Below are positions 9,126 to 19,369 of a DNA stretch of 64,000 nucleotides, one piece after another. The notes beneath the pieces were generated by a model. The model worked only from the letters and a program-made list of their open reading frames with translations. It had not been told where the DNA came from and searched no databases. The translations under genes and the position numbers were made by a program. Within the stretch, counting starts at the first letter, position 1. The number at the start of each line of letters is the position of its first letter. The stretch comes from Streptococcus mitis subsp. hohhotensis (GTDB lineage Bacteria > Bacillota > Bacilli > Lactobacillales > Streptococcaceae): positions 1 through 64,000 of the forward strand of contig NZ_JAIRCA020000002.1 of assembly GCF_020089495.2 (NCBI RefSeq), given 5' to 3'.

Positions 9126-10235
9126 ATGAAATACAAACGGATTGTCTTTAAGGTGGGGACTTCTTCTTTGACAAATGAGGATGGAAGTTTATCACGTAGT
9201 AAGGTAAAGGCTATTACCCAGCAGTTGGCTATGTTGCACGAGGCGGGTCATGAATTGATTTTGGTGTCGTCGGGTGCCATTGCGGCTGGTTTTGGGGCCT
9301 TAGGATTTAAAAAGCGTCCGACTAAGATTGCTGATAAGCAGGCTTCAGCAGCGGTAGGGCAAGGGCTGTTGTTAGAAGAATACACGACCAATCTTCTCTT
9401 GCGCCAAATCGTTTCTGCACAAATCTTGCTGACCCAGGATGATTTTGTGGATAAGCGCCGTTATAAAAATGCCCATCAGGCTTTGTCAGTTCTACTTAGC
9501 CGTGGAGCGATTCCTATCATCAACGAGAATGACAGTGTCGTCATTGATGAGCTCAAGGTCGGGGACAATGACACTCTAAGTGCCCAGGTAGCGGCCATGG
9601 TCCAAGCAGACCTTTTGGTTCTCTTGACAGACGTCGACGGTCTTTATACTGGAAATCCTAATTCAGATCCAAGAGCCAAACGCTTGGAGCGAATCGAGAC
9701 CATTAATCGTGAGATTATTGATATGGCCGGTGGAGCAGGTTCGTCTAATGGTACAGGTGGCATGTTAACTAAAATCAAAGCTGCAACTATCGCGACGGAA
9801 TCAGGAGTTCCTGTTTATATCTGCTCATCCTTGAAAGCAGATGCCATGATTGAGGCATCTGAGGAGACCAAGGATGGTTCCTACTTCGTTGCTCAAGAGA
9901 AGGGACTTCGTACCCAGAAACAATGGCTGGCCTTTTATGCTCAGAGCCAAGGTTCTATTTGGGTTGATAAAGGGGCTGCAGAAGCTCTCTCTCAACATGG
10001 AAAGAGTCTTCTCTTATCTGGTATTGTTGAAGCAGAGGGAGCCTTTTCTTATGGTGATATCGTGACAGTATTTGACAAGGAAAGTGGAAAATCACTTGGA
10101 AAAGGACGTGTGCAATTTGGTGCATCTGCTTTGGAGGATATGTTGCGTTCTCAAAAAGCCAAGGGTGTCTTGATTCACCGTGATGACTGGATTTCCATTA
10201 CTCCTGAAATCCAACTACTCTTTACAGAATTTTAG
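9126..10235 (+). CDS. proB: Glutamate 5-kinase
   Basis: Phosphorylates glutamate to gamma-glutamyl phosphate, first step of proline synthesis; usually feedback-inhibited by proline. 369 residues from the chosen ATG ([15 protein letters not shown]), which has GGAGTGAG just upstream. The kinase domain shows [17 protein letters not shown] and INENDSV plus the [12 protein letters not shown] block; the C-terminal third (from about residue 275) is a PUA domain. An upstream ATG at 9105 lies almost at the predicted transcription start and is not preferred. First gene of proB-proA-proC, spaced 9 bases from proA. Confidence 0.95.
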   Translation: MKYKRIVFKVGTSSLTNEDGSLSRSKVKAITQQLAMLHEAGHELILVSSGAIAAGFGALGFKKRPTKIADKQASAAVGQGLLLEEYTTNLLLRQIVSAQILLTQDDFVDKRRYKNAHQALSVLLSRGAIPIINENDSVVIDELKVGDNDTLSAQVAAMVQADLLVLLTDVDGLYTGNPNSDPRAKRLERIETINREIIDMAGGAGSSNGTGGMLTKIKAATIATESGVPVYICSSLKADAMIEASEETKDGSYFVAQEKGLRTQKQWLAFYAQSQGSIWVDKGAAEALSQHGKSLLLSGIVEAEGAFSYGDIVTVFDKESGKSLGKGRVQFGASALEDMLRSQKAKGVLIHRDDWISITPEIQLLFTEF

Positions 10236-10244
10236 AGGTAAACT

Positions 10245-11507
10245 ATGGTAAGTACACAAGAACAATTTGAACAGGTACAGGCTGTTAAAAAATCGATCAA
10301 TACAGCTAGTGAAGAGGTGAAAAACCAAGCCTTGCTAGCCATGGCTGATTACTTATTAGCAGCTACTGAGGAAATTTTAGTAGCCAATGCCCTTGATATG
10401 GAAGCGGCCAAAGGTAAAATCTCAGATGTGATGCTGGATCGTCTTTATTTGGATGCAGGACGTATAGAAGCAATGGCAACTGGGATTCGTGAAGTGGTTG
10501 CTTTACCAGATCCAATCGGTGAAGTTTTAGAAACCAATCAGCTTGAAAATGGTTTGGTTATCACCAAGAAACGTGTGGCTATGGGGGTCATCGGTATTAT
10601 CTATGAAAGCCGTCCAAACGTGACGTCAGACGCGGCTGCTCTGGCTCTCAAGAGTGGAAATGCAGTTGTTCTTCGTAGTGGTAAGGATGCCTATCAAACG
10701 GCCCATGCCATTGTCACAGCCTTGAAAAAGGGCTTGGAGACGACTACTATTCACCCAAATGTGATTCAACTGGTGGAAGATACCAGCCGTGAAAGTAGCT
10801 ATGCCATGATGAAAGCCAAGGGCTATCTAGACCTTCTCATTCCTCGTGGAGGAGCTGGCTTGATTAATGCGGTGGTTGAAAATGCTATCGTACCTGTTAT
10901 TGAGACAGGAACTGGGATTGTCCATGTTTATGTGGACAAGGATGCAGACGAAGACAAGGCGCTGTCTATCATCAACAATGCCAAAACCAGTCGTCCTTCT
11001 GTCTGTAATGCCATGGAGGTTCTACTTGTTCATGAAGACAAAGCAGCAAGTTTCCTTCCTCGCTTGGAGCAAGTTCTAGTTGCAGAGCGTAAGGAAGCTG
11101 GACTGGAGCCAATTCAATTCCGCTTGGATAGTAAAGCAAGTCAGTTTGTTTCAGGCCAAGCAGCTGAAGCACAAGACTTTGACACCGAGTTTTTAGACTA
11201 TGTCCTAGCTGTTAAGGTTGTGAGTAGTTTAGAAGAAGCGGTTAGCCATATTGAAACCCACAGTACTCATCATTCGGATGCCATTGTGACGGAAAATGCT
11301 GAAACTGCAGCATACTTTACAGATCAAGTGGACTCTGCAGCGGTTTATGTCAATGCCTCAACTCGTTTCACAGATGGTGGCCAATTTGGTCTTGGTTGTG
11401 AAATGGGGATTTCTACTCAGAAATTGCACGCGCGTGGTCCAATGGGCTTGAAAGAGTTGACCAGCTACAAGTATGTGGTTGCTGGTGATGGGCAGATAAG
11501 GGAGTAA
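10245..11507 (+). CDS. proA: Gamma-glutamyl phosphate reductase
   Basis: NADPH-dependent reduction of glutamyl phosphate to glutamate semialdehyde, second step of proline synthesis; works in channelled fashion with ProB. 420 residues of aldehyde-dehydrogenase fold. Visible are [21 protein letters not shown] and the active-site region [13 protein letters not shown] with the catalytic Cys. RBS GAGGTAA precedes the start. It is separated from proC by only three bases. Confidence 0.96.
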   Translation: MVSTQEQFEQVQAVKKSINTASEEVKNQALLAMADYLLAATEEILVANALDMEAAKGKISDVMLDRLYLDAGRIEAMATGIREVVALPDPIGEVLETNQLENGLVITKKRVAMGVIGIIYESRPNVTSDAAALALKSGNAVVLRSGKDAYQTAHAIVTALKKGLETTTIHPNVIQLVEDTSRESSYAMMKAKGYLDLLIPRGGAGLINAVVENAIVPVIETGTGIVHVYVDKDADEDKALSIINNAKTSRPSVCNAMEVLLVHEDKAASFLPRLEQVLVAERKEAGLEPIQFRLDSKASQFVSGQAAEAQDFDTEFLDYVLAVKVVSSLEEAVSHIETHSTHHSDAIVTENAETAAYFTDQVDSAAVYVNASTRFTDGGQFGLGCEMGISTQKLHARGPMGLKELTSYKYVVAGDGQIRE

Positions 11508-11510
11508 GAG

Positions 11511-12308
11511 ATGAAGATTGGATTTATCGGTTTGGGGAATATGGGAGCTAGTTTGGCCAAGGCTGTTTTGCAGGCCAAGACGGGTGCTCAGATTCTCCTT
11601 GCCAATCGTAGTCAAGCTAAGGTAGATGCTTTCATTGCAGACTTTGGTGGTCAGGCTTCCACCAATGACGAAATCTTTGCAGAAGCAGATGTGATTTTTC
11701 TAGGAGTTAAGCCTGCTCAGTTTTCTGAACTGCTTTCTCAATACCAAACCATCCTTGAAAAACGAGAGAGTCTTCTTTTGATTTCCATGGCAGCTGGATT
11801 GACTTTAGAAAAACTAGCAAGTCTTATCCCAAGTCAACACAGAATTATTCGTATGATGCCAAATACCCCTGCTTCTATTGGGCAAGGAGTGATTAGTTAT
11901 GCCTTGTCTTCTAATTGTAGTGCTGAGGACAGTGAGCTCTTTTGTCAGCTTTTAGCAAATGCTGGCCTCTTGGTTGAACTAGGAGAAGGATTAATCGATG
12001 CAGCGACAGGTCTTGCAGGTTGTGGGCCAGCCTTTGTCTATCTCTTTATTGAGGCCTTGGCAGATGCAGGTGTTCAGACTGGATTGCCACGAGAAACGGC
12101 CTTGAAAATGGCGGCTCAAACTGTGGTTGGAGCTGGTCAATTGGTCCTAGAAAGCCAAGAGCATCCTGGGGTCTTGAAAGACCAAGTTTGTAGCCCAGGT
12201 GGTTCGACTATCGCTGGTGTAGCAAGCTTAGAAGCGCATGCTTTTCGAGGAACAGTCATGGATGCAGTTGGTCAAGCCTACAAACGAACACAAGAACTAG
12301 GTAAATAA
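11511..12308 (+). CDS. proC: Pyrroline-5-carboxylate reductase
   Basis: Final step of proline synthesis, NAD(P)H reduction of pyrroline-5-carboxylate. 265 residues with the Rossmann loop GFIGLGNMG at 4-12, RMMPNTPASIG and the C-terminal signature PGGSTIAGV in the dimer domain. Last gene of proBAC, ended by a hairpin at 12306-12334. Confidence 0.96.
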   Translation: MKIGFIGLGNMGASLAKAVLQAKTGAQILLANRSQAKVDAFIADFGGQASTNDEIFAEADVIFLGVKPAQFSELLSQYQTILEKRESLLLISMAAGLTLEKLASLIPSQHRIIRMMPNTPASIGQGVISYALSSNCSAEDSELFCQLLANAGLLVELGEGLIDAATGLAGCGPAFVYLFIEALADAGVQTGLPRETALKMAAQTVVGAGQLVLESQEHPGVLKDQVCSPGGSTIAGVASLEAHAFRGTVMDAVGQAYKRTQELGK

Positions 12309-12336
12309 GAGGTGGATTTGTCTGCCTCTTTTATGG
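12306..12336 (+). terminator. Terminator after proC
   Basis: AAGAGG (12307-12312) pairs with CCTCTT (12325-12330), followed by a short T run; begins in the proC stop codon. Confidence 0.55.
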
Positions 12337-12342
12337 TGGTTG

Positions 12343-12446
12343 ATACTCTTCGAAAATCTCTTCAAACTGCGTCAGCTTCACCTTGCCGTACTCAAGTACA
12401 GCCTGCGGCTAGCTTCCTAGTTTGCTCTTTGATTTTCATTGAGTAT
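12343..12446 (+). repeat. BOX element, boxA-boxC type
   Basis: 104-bp repeat beginning ATACTCTTCGAAAATCTC and ending GATTTTCATTGAGTAT, the typical termini of pneumococcal BOX elements. It has no boxB unit. It sits between the proC terminator and the tmk promoter. Three more copies occur at 29771, 49449 and 62577. Confidence 0.9.
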
Positions 12447-12466
12447 GAAATGAGAAGATAAAAAGA

Positions 12467-12497
12467 TTGTCACAAACCCCTATTTTTTTGATAGAAT
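12467..12497 (+). promoter_or_regulatory. tmk promoter
   Basis: -35 TTGTCA (12467-12472) and extended -10 TG-A-TAGAAT (TAGAAT 12492-12497); the spacer of 19 is long, so the extended -10 probably carries the activity. Confidence 0.45.
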
Positions 12498-12526
12498 AGA
12501 AGTAGTAAAAAAGAAATGAGTTAGAC

Positions 12527-13165
12527 ATGTCAAAAGGATTTTTAGTCTCTCTTGAGGGACCAGAGGGAGCAGGAAAGACCAGTGTTTTAGAGGCTCTGCT
12601 CCCAATTTTACAGGAAAAAGGAGTAGAAGTGTTGACGACCCGTGAACCTGGCGGAGTCTTGATAGGGGAGAAGATTCGGGAAGTGATTTTAGATCCAAGT
12701 CATACTCAGATGGATGCTAAGACAGAACTCCTTCTCTATATCGCCAGTCGCAGACAGCACTTGGTGGAAAAAGTTCTTCCAGCCCTTGAAGCTGGCAAGT
12801 TGGTTATTATGGATCGTTTCATTGATAGTTCTGTTGCCTATCAGGGATTTGGTCGTGGCTTGGATATTGACGCCATTGATTGGCTCAATAAATTTGCCAC
12901 AGATGGCCTTAAACCCGATTTGACCCTCTATTTTGACATCGAGGTGGAAGAGGGACTGGCTCGCATTGCTGCTAATAGTGACCGCGAGGTCAATCGTTTG
13001 GACTTGGAAGGTTTGGACTTGCATAAAAAAGTTCGTCAAGGCTATCTTTCTCTTCTGGACAAAGAAGGAAATCGCATTGTCAAGATTGATGCCAGTCTTT
13101 CTTTGGAACAAGTTGTGGAAACTACCAAGGATATCTTGTTTGATAGAATGGGCTTGGCTAAATGA
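12527..13165 (+). CDS. tmk: Thymidylate kinase
   Basis: Phosphorylates dTMP to dTDP for DNA synthesis. 212 residues with P-loop [10 protein letters not shown] (about 10-19), the DRx motif TREPGG near 40, and [13 protein letters not shown]. First gene of the tmk-holB-yabA-rsmI cluster; its last codon overlaps the holB start (ATGA). The ribosome site is weak. The arrangement with holB and yabA is typical of Firmicutes. Confidence 0.96.
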   Translation: MSKGFLVSLEGPEGAGKTSVLEALLPILQEKGVEVLTTREPGGVLIGEKIREVILDPSHTQMDAKTELLLYIASRRQHLVEKVLPALEAGKLVIMDRFIDSSVAYQGFGRGLDIDAIDWLNKFATDGLKPDLTLYFDIEVEEGLARIAANSDREVNRLDLEGLDLHKKVRQGYLSLLDKEGNRIVKIDASLSLEQVVETTKDILFDRMGLAK

Positions 13166-14052
13166 AACAAGAAGAATTAAAGGCTTGGCAACCAGACCAG
13201 TTTGACCGCTTTGTCCGTATCCTAGAACAAGACCAGCTCAATCACGCCTATCTTTTTTCAGGTTTCTTTGGAAGCTTAGAAATGGCGCAGTTTTTGGCTA
13301 AGAGCCTCTTTTGTACGGATAAAGTAGGCGTTTTACCATGTGAGAAATGCCGAAATTGCAAGCTGATTGAACAGGAAGAGTTTCCAGATGTTACCTTGAT
13401 TAAGCCAGTCAATCAGGTCATCAAGACAGAACGCATTCGGGAATTGGTGGGGCAGTTTTCTCAAGCAGGGATTGAAAGCCAACAACAGATTTTTATTATC
13501 GAGCAAGCTGAGAAAATGCATCCCAACGCAGCTAATTCTCTGCTCAAGGTCATCGAAGAACCCCAGAGTGAGGTTTATATTTTCTTCTTGACTAGCGATG
13601 AGGAAAAGATGTTACCGACCATCCGTAGTCGGACCCAGATTTTCCACTTTAAAAAGCAGGAAGAAAAACTCATCTTGCTCTTAGAACAAATGGGACTGGT
13701 TAAGAAAAAAGCAACTCTTTTAGCTCAGTTTAGTCAATCGCGAGCTGAAGCAGAAAAGTTGGCCAATCATGCAAGTTTTTGGACCTTGATCGATGAAAGT
13801 GAACGCCTGCTGACCTGGTTATTAGCTAAGAAAAAAGAAAGTTATCTGCAAGTTGCTAAATTAGCCAACTTGGCAGATGACAAGGAAAAACAGGATCAGG
13901 TCTTGCGAATCCTTGAAGTCCTCTGTGGGCAGGACCTTCTGCAAGCAAGAGTAAGGGTGATTCTACAAGATTTGTTAGAAGCTAGAAAAATGTGGCAAGC
14001 TAATGTCAGCTTTCAAAATGCCATGGAATATCTGGTCTTGAAAGAAATGTAA
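13162..14052 (+). CDS. holB: DNA polymerase III delta-prime subunit
   Basis: Clamp-loader subunit, 296 residues. It shows the AAA+ fold: HAYLFSG near residue 30, four zinc-binding cysteines (CEKCRNC plus an upstream Cys, about 53-70), [23 protein letters not shown], and SRTQIF (sensor region). There is no GKT/S Walker A, as in delta-prime subunits generally, which are not ATPases. Overlaps tmk by four bases. Confidence 0.92.
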   Translation: MKQEELKAWQPDQFDRFVRILEQDQLNHAYLFSGFFGSLEMAQFLAKSLFCTDKVGVLPCEKCRNCKLIEQEEFPDVTLIKPVNQVIKTERIRELVGQFSQAGIESQQQIFIIEQAEKMHPNAANSLLKVIEEPQSEVYIFFLTSDEEKMLPTIRSRTQIFHFKKQEEKLILLLEQMGLVKKKATLLAQFSQSRAEAEKLANHASFWTLIDESERLLTWLLAKKKESYLQVAKLANLADDKEKQDQVLRILEVLCGQDLLQARVRVILQDLLEARKMWQANVSFQNAMEYLVLKEM

Positions 14053-14091
14053 ACTCAAAAATGAACGATAAAGAAAGGAAAGGGCTGGTTT

Positions 14092-14409
14092 ATGGACAAA
14101 AAAGAATTATTTGACGCGCTGGATGATTTTTCCCAACAATTATTGGTGACCTTGGCTGATGTGGAAGCCATCAAGAAAAATCTCAAGAGCCTGGTAGAGG
14201 AAAATACAGCTCTTCGCTTGGAAAATAGTAAGTTGCGCGAACGCTTGGGTGAGGTGGAAGCAGATGCTCCTGTCAAGGCCAAGCATGTTCGTGAAAGTGT
14301 CCGTCGGATTTATAAAGACGGATTTCACGTTTGTAATGATTTTTATGGGCAACGTCGAGAACAGGACGAGGAATGTATGTTCTGTGACGAGTTGTTATAC
14401 AGGGAGTAA
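14092..14409 (+). CDS. yabA: Replication initiation control protein YabA
   Basis: Negative regulator of initiation that binds DnaA and the sliding clamp DnaN. 105 residues: an N-terminal coiled coil (about 5-60, heptad Leu/Val pattern) and a C-terminal zinc site made of FHVCNDFYG and CMFCDELL (His, three Cys). RBS AAAGGAAAGG. Three bases separate it from rsmI. Confidence 0.93.
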   Translation: MDKKELFDALDDFSQQLLVTLADVEAIKKNLKSLVEENTALRLENSKLRERLGEVEADAPVKAKHVRESVRRIYKDGFHVCNDFYGQRREQDEECMFCDELLYRE

Positions 14410-14411
14410 GC

Positions 14412-15290
14412 ATGCAGATTCAAAAAAGTTTTAAGGGGCAGTCTCCCTATGGCAAGCTGTATCTAGTGGCAACGCCGATTGGCAATCTAGATGATATGAC
14501 CTTTCGTGCCATCCAGACCTTGAAAGAAGTGGATTGGATTGCAGCTGAGGACACGCGCAATACTGGTCTTTTGCTCAAGCATTTTGACATTTCGACCAAG
14601 CAAATCAGTTTTCATGAGCATAATGCCAAGGAAAAAATTCCTGATTTGATTGGTTTCTTGAAAGCAGGGCAAAGTATTGCTCAGGTCTCCGATGCAGGTT
14701 TGCCTAGTATCTCAGACCCTGGTCATGATTTGGTTAAGGCAGCTATTGAGGAAGAAATTGCGCTTGTCACAGTTCCAGGAGCCTCTGCAGGTATTTCTGC
14801 CTTGATTGCCAGTGGTTTAGCACCGCAGCCACATATCTTTTACGGTTTCTTACCAAGAAAATCAGGCCAGCAAAAACAATTTTTCGACTCAAAAAAAGAC
14901 TATCCTGAAACTCAGATTTTCTATGAATCGCCTCACCGTGTGGCAGATACATTGGAAAATATGCTAGAAGTCTACGGTGACCGCTCGGTCGTCTTGGTCA
15001 GAGAATTGACCAAAATTTATGAAGAATACCAGCGAGGAAAGATCTCTGAATTGCTAGAAAACATCGCTGAAACACCGCTCAAGGGCGAATGCCTTCTCAT
15101 CGTCGAAGGTGCCAGTCAGGATGTGGAGGAAAAAGACGAGGAGGACTTGTTCTTAGAAATCCAAGTCCGCATCCAACATGGTATGAAGAAAAATCAAGCC
15201 ATTAAGGAAGTCGCTAAGATTTACCAGTGGAATAAAAGTCAGCTCTACGCTGCCTACCACGATTGGGAAGAAAATCAAGAAAATGACTAA
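14412..15290 (+). CDS. rsmI: 16S rRNA 2'-O-methyltransferase RsmI
   Basis: Methylates the ribose of C1402 in 16S rRNA, using S-adenosylmethionine. 292 residues of the tetrapyrrole-methylase fold, with LYLVATPIGNLDDMT near residue 16, AEDTRNTG, SDAGLPSISDPG and VPGASA. The closing C-terminal region is a small helical domain. Last gene of the tmk cluster; ended by a hairpin. Confidence 0.95.
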   Translation: MQIQKSFKGQSPYGKLYLVATPIGNLDDMTFRAIQTLKEVDWIAAEDTRNTGLLLKHFDISTKQISFHEHNAKEKIPDLIGFLKAGQSIAQVSDAGLPSISDPGHDLVKAAIEEEIALVTVPGASAGISALIASGLAPQPHIFYGFLPRKSGQQKQFFDSKKDYPETQIFYESPHRVADTLENMLEVYGDRSVVLVRELTKIYEEYQRGKISELLENIAETPLKGECLLIVEGASQDVEEKDEEDLFLEIQVRIQHGMKKNQAIKEVAKIYQWNKSQLYAAYHDWEENQEND

Positions 15291-15292
15291 AC

Positions 15293-15320
15293 AGGGAAGT
15301 TTGCCTTCTTCCCTTTTTTT
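15293..15320 (+). terminator. Terminator after rsmI
   Basis: GGGAAG and CTTCCC pair around a short loop and are followed by seven Ts (15314-15320), which run into the next -10 region. Confidence 0.7.
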
Positions 15321-15328
15321 GTTATACT
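15320..15328 (+). promoter_or_regulatory. trmFO promoter
   Basis: Extended -10 TG-T-TATACT with TATACT at 15323-15328, immediately after the rsmI terminator T run; it implies a leader of about 90 bases. Confidence 0.5.
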
Positions 15329-15354
15329 AGTAGAAGAAAAAATTAGAAAGATTT

Positions 15355-15405
15355 GTGGGTGTCAAACAGTCCAGTGGGGTGTTTTGATATGGACTTACGT
15401 CCCAC
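15355..15405 (+). promoter_or_regulatory. Structured leader upstream of trmFO
   Basis: Nested inverted repeats: GTGGG (15355-15359) with CCCAC (15401-15405), and AGTCC (15368-15372) with GGACT (15391-15395). It lies between the promoter and the ribosome site. Function unknown; possibly only a 5' stabilising hairpin. Confidence 0.3.
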
Positions 15406-15424
15406 CCAAAGAGGTATTAGTGTC

Positions 15425-16759
15425 GTGTCTCAATCTTATATCAATGTTATCGGTGCTGGTTTGGCAGGTTCTGAAGCAGCCTACCAAATTGCAGAACGTG
15501 GTATTCCAGTTAAACTTTATGAAATGCGTGGTGTCAAGTCAACACCTCAACACAAAACAGACAATTTTGCAGAGTTAGTTTGTTCTAATTCCCTTCGTGG
15601 GGATGCTTTGACAAATGCAGTGGGTCTTCTCAAGGAAGAAATGCGTCGCTTGGGTTCTGTTATTTTGGAATCTGCTGAGGCTACACGTGTTCCTGCTGGA
15701 GGAGCCCTTGCGGTGGACCGTGATGGTTTCTCCCAAATGGTGACCGAAAAAGTGGTCAACCATCCCTTGATTGAGGTGGTGCGTGATGAAATTACAGAAT
15801 TGCCGACAGATGTTATTACGGTTGTCGCTACTGGTCCTTTGACCAGCGATACTCTGGCTGAAAAGATTCATGCTCTTAATGACGGCGATGGTTTCTATTT
15901 CTACGATGCGGCAGCGCCTATTATCGACGTCAACACCATTGATATGAGCAAGGTCTACCTCAAGTCTCGATACGATAAGGGAGAAGCTGCCTACCTCAAC
16001 GCTCCCATGACTAAGCAAGAGTTTATGGATTTCCATGAAGCCTTGGTCAATGCGGAAGAAGCACCGCTCAATTCTTTCGAAAAAGAAAAGTACTTTGAAG
16101 GTTGTATGCCTATCGAAGTTATGGCCAAACGTGGCATTAAAACTATGCTTTATGGTCCTATGAAACCAGTCGGTTTGGAGTATCCAGATGACTACACAGG
16201 ACCTCGTGATGGAGAATTTAAAACACCTTATGCGGTGGTTCAGCTTCGTCAGGACAATGCAGCTGGTAGGCTCTATAATATCGTTGGTTTCCAGACCCAC
16301 CTCAAATGGGGAGAACAAAAGCGTGTCTTCCAAATGATTCCAGGTCTTGAAAATGCTGAGTTTGTACGTTATGGTGTCATGCACCGCAATTCTTATATGG
16401 ATTCACCAAATCTTCTGGAACAGACCTACCGTTCTAAGAAACAACCAAATCTCTTCTTTGCTGGTCAGATGACGGGTGTGGAAGGCTATGTAGAGTCCGC
16501 AGCGTCAGGATTAGTTGCGGGAATTAACGCGGCTCGTCTCTTCAAGGGAGAAAGCGAGGCTATTTTCCCAGAAACAACAGCGATTGGAAGTCTGGCTCAT
16601 TACATCACCCATGCGGACAGCAAACATTTCCAACCTATGAATGTCAATTTCGGAATTATCAAGGAGTTGGAAGGCGAGCGTATCCGTGATAAGAAGGCTC
16701 GTTATGAAAAAATTGCAGAGCGTGCTCTTAGCGACTTAGAGGAATTTTTAACTGTCTAA
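15425..16759 (+). CDS. trmFO: tRNA (m5U54) methyltransferase TrmFO
   Basis: Folate- and FAD-dependent enzyme that makes ribothymidine at position 54 of tRNA. 444 residues from a GTG start ([12 protein letters not shown]), with the FAD dinucleotide loop [18 protein letters not shown], and [17 protein letters not shown] near the C-terminus. The GTG at 15425 has GAGGT 9 bases upstream and matches the family length; an upstream ATG in the same frame at 15353 would add 24 residues encoded by the structured leader, without a ribosome site. Monocistronic by position. Confidence 0.94.
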   Translation: MSQSYINVIGAGLAGSEAAYQIAERGIPVKLYEMRGVKSTPQHKTDNFAELVCSNSLRGDALTNAVGLLKEEMRRLGSVILESAEATRVPAGGALAVDRDGFSQMVTEKVVNHPLIEVVRDEITELPTDVITVVATGPLTSDTLAEKIHALNDGDGFYFYDAAAPIIDVNTIDMSKVYLKSRYDKGEAAYLNAPMTKQEFMDFHEALVNAEEAPLNSFEKEKYFEGCMPIEVMAKRGIKTMLYGPMKPVGLEYPDDYTGPRDGEFKTPYAVVQLRQDNAAGRLYNIVGFQTHLKWGEQKRVFQMIPGLENAEFVRYGVMHRNSYMDSPNLLEQTYRSKKQPNLFFAGQMTGVEGYVESAASGLVAGINAARLFKGESEAIFPETTAIGSLAHYITHADSKHFQPMNVNFGIIKELEGERIRDKKARYEKIAERALSDLEEFLTV

Positions 16760-16842
16760 TTTTTTTGAAAGAATTGCTCATGGTACTATAAAAATCTTAG
16801 AAATTGTGATAAAATAGGTAGGATAAAAAAAGGAGAGTGAAA

Positions 16843-17580
16843 ATGGCGAATCCCAAGTATAAACGTATTTTAATCAAGTTATCAGGTGAAGCCCTTGCCG
16901 GTGAACGTGGCGTAGGGATTGATATCCAAACAGTTCAAACAATCGCAAAAGAGATTCAGGAAGTTCATAGCTTAGGTATCGAAATTGCCCTTGTTATTGG
17001 TGGAGGAAATCTCTGGCGTGGAGAACCAGCTGCAGAAGCAGGTATGGACCGCGTTCAGGCAGATTACACAGGAATGCTTGGGACTGTTATGAATGCTCTT
17101 GTGATGGCAGATTCATTGCAACAAGTTGGGGTTGATACACGTGTGCAAACAGCTATTGCCATGCAACAAGTGGCAGAGCCTTATGTCCGTGGACGTGCCC
17201 TTCGTCACCTTGAAAAAGGCCGTATCGTTATCTTTGGTGCCGGAATTGGTTCACCTTACTTCTCAACAGATACAACAGCGGCCCTTCGTGCAGCTGAAAT
17301 CGAAGCAGATGCTATTCTTATGGCTAAAAACGGTGTCGATGGTGTTTACAATGCCGATCCTAAGAAAGACAAGACAGCCGTTAAGTTTGAAGAATTGACC
17401 CACCGTGACGTTATCAATAAAGGTCTGCGTATCATGGACTCAACAGCTTCAACCCTCTCAATGGATAATGACATTGACTTGGTTGTCTTCAACATGAACC
17501 AACCAGGCAACATCAAACGTGTCGTATTTGGTGAAAATATCGGAACAACAGTTTCAAATAATATCGAAGAAAAGGAATAA
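16843..17580 (+). CDS. pyrH: UMP kinase
   Basis: Phosphorylates UMP to UDP; hexameric, amino-acid-kinase fold, unlike eukaryotic UMP kinases. 245 residues with [20 protein letters not shown] and [14 protein letters not shown]. The ATG at 16843 has AGGAG at 16831-16835; a GTG at 16837 overlaps that site. Eight bases before frr, the standard pyrH-frr pair. Confidence 0.97.
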   Translation: MANPKYKRILIKLSGEALAGERGVGIDIQTVQTIAKEIQEVHSLGIEIALVIGGGNLWRGEPAAEAGMDRVQADYTGMLGTVMNALVMADSLQQVGVDTRVQTAIAMQQVAEPYVRGRALRHLEKGRIVIFGAGIGSPYFSTDTTAALRAAEIEADAILMAKNGVDGVYNADPKKDKTAVKFEELTHRDVINKGLRIMDSTASTLSMDNDIDLVVFNMNQPGNIKRVVFGENIGTTVSNNIEEKE

Positions 17581-17588
17581 GAAAGATT

Positions 17589-18146
17589 ATGGCTAACGCA
17601 ATTATTGAAAAAGCTAAAGAGAGAATGACCCAGTCTCACCAATCACTTGCTCGTGAATTTGGTGGTATCCGTGCTGGCCGTGCCAATGCAAGCTTGCTCG
17701 ACCGTGTACATGTAGAATACTATGGAGTCGAAACTCCTCTTAACCAAATCGCTTCAATTACGATTCCAGAAGCGCGTGTTTTGTTGGTAACACCATTTGA
17801 CAAGTCTTCATTGAAAGACATCGAACGTGCCTTGAATGCCTCTGATCTTGGTATCACACCAGCTAACGATGGTTCTGTGATTCGCTTGGTTATCCCAGCT
17901 CTTACGGAAGAAACTCGTCGTGACCTTGCTAAAGAAGTGAAGAAGGTCGGCGAAAATGCTAAAGTGGCTGTCCGCAATATCCGTCGCGATGCTATGGACG
18001 AAGCTAAGAAACAAGAAAAAGCAAAAGAAATCACTGAAGACGAATTGAAGACTCTTGAAAAAGATATTCAAAAAGTAACAGACGATGCTGTTAAACACAT
18101 CGACGACATGACTGCCAACAAAGAAAAAGAACTCTTGGAAGTCTAA
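17589..18146 (+). CDS. frr: Ribosome recycling factor
   Basis: Splits post-termination ribosomes together with EF-G. 185 residues, the usual length, with [14 protein letters not shown] near the N-terminus and the C-terminal three-helix bundle ([22 protein letters not shown]). Operon with pyrH; a hairpin follows the stop codon. Confidence 0.98.
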   Translation: MANAIIEKAKERMTQSHQSLAREFGGIRAGRANASLLDRVHVEYYGVETPLNQIASITIPEARVLLVTPFDKSSLKDIERALNASDLGITPANDGSVIRLVIPALTEETRRDLAKEVKKVGENAKVAVRNIRRDAMDEAKKQEKAKEITEDELKTLEKDIQKVTDDAVKHIDDMTANKEKELLEV

Positions 18147-18157
18147 AAATAAACAGA

Positions 18158-18190
18158 AAAACTCAGTTGGCATTGCTGGCTGAGTTTTAT
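18158..18190 (+). terminator. Hairpin between frr and cvfB
   Basis: AAAACTCAG (18158-18166) pairs with CTGAGTTTT (18180-18188) and is followed by a poor T run. It may reduce rather than stop read-through into cvfB. Confidence 0.5.
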
Positions 18191-18205
18191 TCGAAAGAAG
18201 GAAAT

Positions 18206-19060
18206 ATGAATACAAATCTTGCAAGTTTTATCGTTGGACTCATCATCGATGAAAATGACCGTTTTTACTTTGTGCAAAAGGATGGCCAAACCTATGCTCT
18301 TGCCAAGGAAGAAGGTCAACATACAGTAGGAGATACGGTCAAAGGTTTTGCCTACACGGATATGAAGCAAAAACTCCGCCTGACAACCATAGAAGTGACT
18401 GCCACTCAGGACCAATTTGGTTGGGGAACTGTAACAGAGGTTCGTAAGGACTTGGGTGTCTTTGTGGATACAGGCCTTCCTGACAAGGAAATCGTAGTGT
18501 CACTTGATATTCTCCCTGAGCTCAAGGAACTCTGGCCTAAGAAGGGCGACCAGCTCTACATCCGTCTTGAAGTGGACAAGAAAGACCGAATCTGGGGACT
18601 CTTGGCTTATCAAGAAGATTTCCAACGTCTGGCTCGTCCTGCTTACAACAACATGCAGAATCAAAACTGGCCAGCCATTGTATACCGCCTCAAGCTGTCA
18701 GGAACCTTTGTCTACCTACCAGAGAATAACATGCTTGGCTTTATCCATCCTAGCGAACGTTACGCAGAGCCACGATTGGGTCAAGTTCTAGATGCGCGTG
18801 TCATTGGTTTCCGTGAAGTGGACCGCACGTTGAACCTTTCTCTCAAACCACGTTCTTTTGAGATGTTGGAAAATGATGCTCAGATGATTTTGACCTACTT
18901 GGAAAGCAATGGCGGTTTCATGACCTTAAATGATAAGTCATCTCCTGATGATATCAAGGCGACCTTTGGCATCTCTAAAGGTCAGTTCAAGAAAGCACTT
19001 GGCGGCTTGATGAAGGCTGATAAAATCAAGCAAGACCAGTTTGGGACAGAGTTGATCTAG
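18206..19060 (+). CDS. cvfB: CvfB-type S1 RNA-binding protein
   Basis: Cytoplasmic RNA-binding protein of 284 residues; the Staphylococcus homologue CvfB affects virulence gene expression. It contains repeated S1-like folds (about 1-60, 60-130 and 140-215; note GFIHPSERYAEPRLGQ) and a C-terminal winged helix (about 220-284). The start at 18206 has AAGGAAA upstream; the frame extends further up into the frr hairpin without a ribosome site. Followed closely by a YozE-family gene. Confidence 0.85.
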   Translation: MNTNLASFIVGLIIDENDRFYFVQKDGQTYALAKEEGQHTVGDTVKGFAYTDMKQKLRLTTIEVTATQDQFGWGTVTEVRKDLGVFVDTGLPDKEIVVSLDILPELKELWPKKGDQLYIRLEVDKKDRIWGLLAYQEDFQRLARPAYNNMQNQNWPAIVYRLKLSGTFVYLPENNMLGFIHPSERYAEPRLGQVLDARVIGFREVDRTLNLSLKPRSFEMLENDAQMILTYLESNGGFMTLNDKSSPDDIKATFGISKGQFKKALGGLMKADKIKQDQFGTELI

Positions 19061-19068
19061 GGTGACTT

Positions 19069-19284
19069 ATGAGAAAATCATTTTACACTTGGCTCATGAC
19101 CGAGCGCAACCCTAAAAGTAATAGTCCTAAAGCTATCTTGGCAGATCTAGCTTTTGAAGAGTCTTCCTTCCCAAAACACACAGATGATTTTGATGAGGTG
19201 AGTTGCTTTTTGGAAGAACATGCCAGCTTCTCTTTTAATCTAGGAGATTTTGACGCTATCTGGCAAGAATACTTAGAACACTAG
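19069..19284 (+). CDS. YozE-family protein
   Basis: Small acidic cytoplasmic protein, 71 residues. [12 protein letters not shown] at the N-terminus and [12 protein letters not shown] mark the YozE SAM-like domain (DUF1250), a five-helix fold of unknown function. Eight bases after cvfB and probably co-transcribed with it; the pairing recurs in streptococci as far as I recall. Confidence 0.85.
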   Translation: MRKSFYTWLMTERNPKSNSPKAILADLAFEESSFPKHTDDFDEVSCFLEEHASFSFNLGDFDAIWQEYLEH

Positions 19285-19326
19285 CATTTAGTCACTAGGT
19301 TTGGGCTAGTAATTTCTCCATCCCTC

Positions 19327-19335
19327 TGCTATAAT
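19327..19335 (+). promoter_or_regulatory. phoH promoter
   Basis: Extended -10 TG-C-TATAAT (TATAAT 19330-19335); no clear -35. Confidence 0.55.
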
Positions 19336-19369
19336 AAAAAGAAATAAAAGGATTAGAGAGGTTCTTTAT

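Noticed and set aside
12689..13111. Minus-strand frame of 140 codons opposite tmk
   Set aside because: Antisense shadow of tmk; no start signals.
13195..13330. Loss of Walker A in HolB as damage
   Set aside because: Delta-prime subunits normally lack ATPase activity and a functional P-loop; the zinc cysteines are intact.
15575..16384. Minus-strand frame of 269 codons opposite trmFO
   Set aside because: It mirrors a highly conserved gene, lacks a ribosome site and promoter, and its protein resembles no known family.
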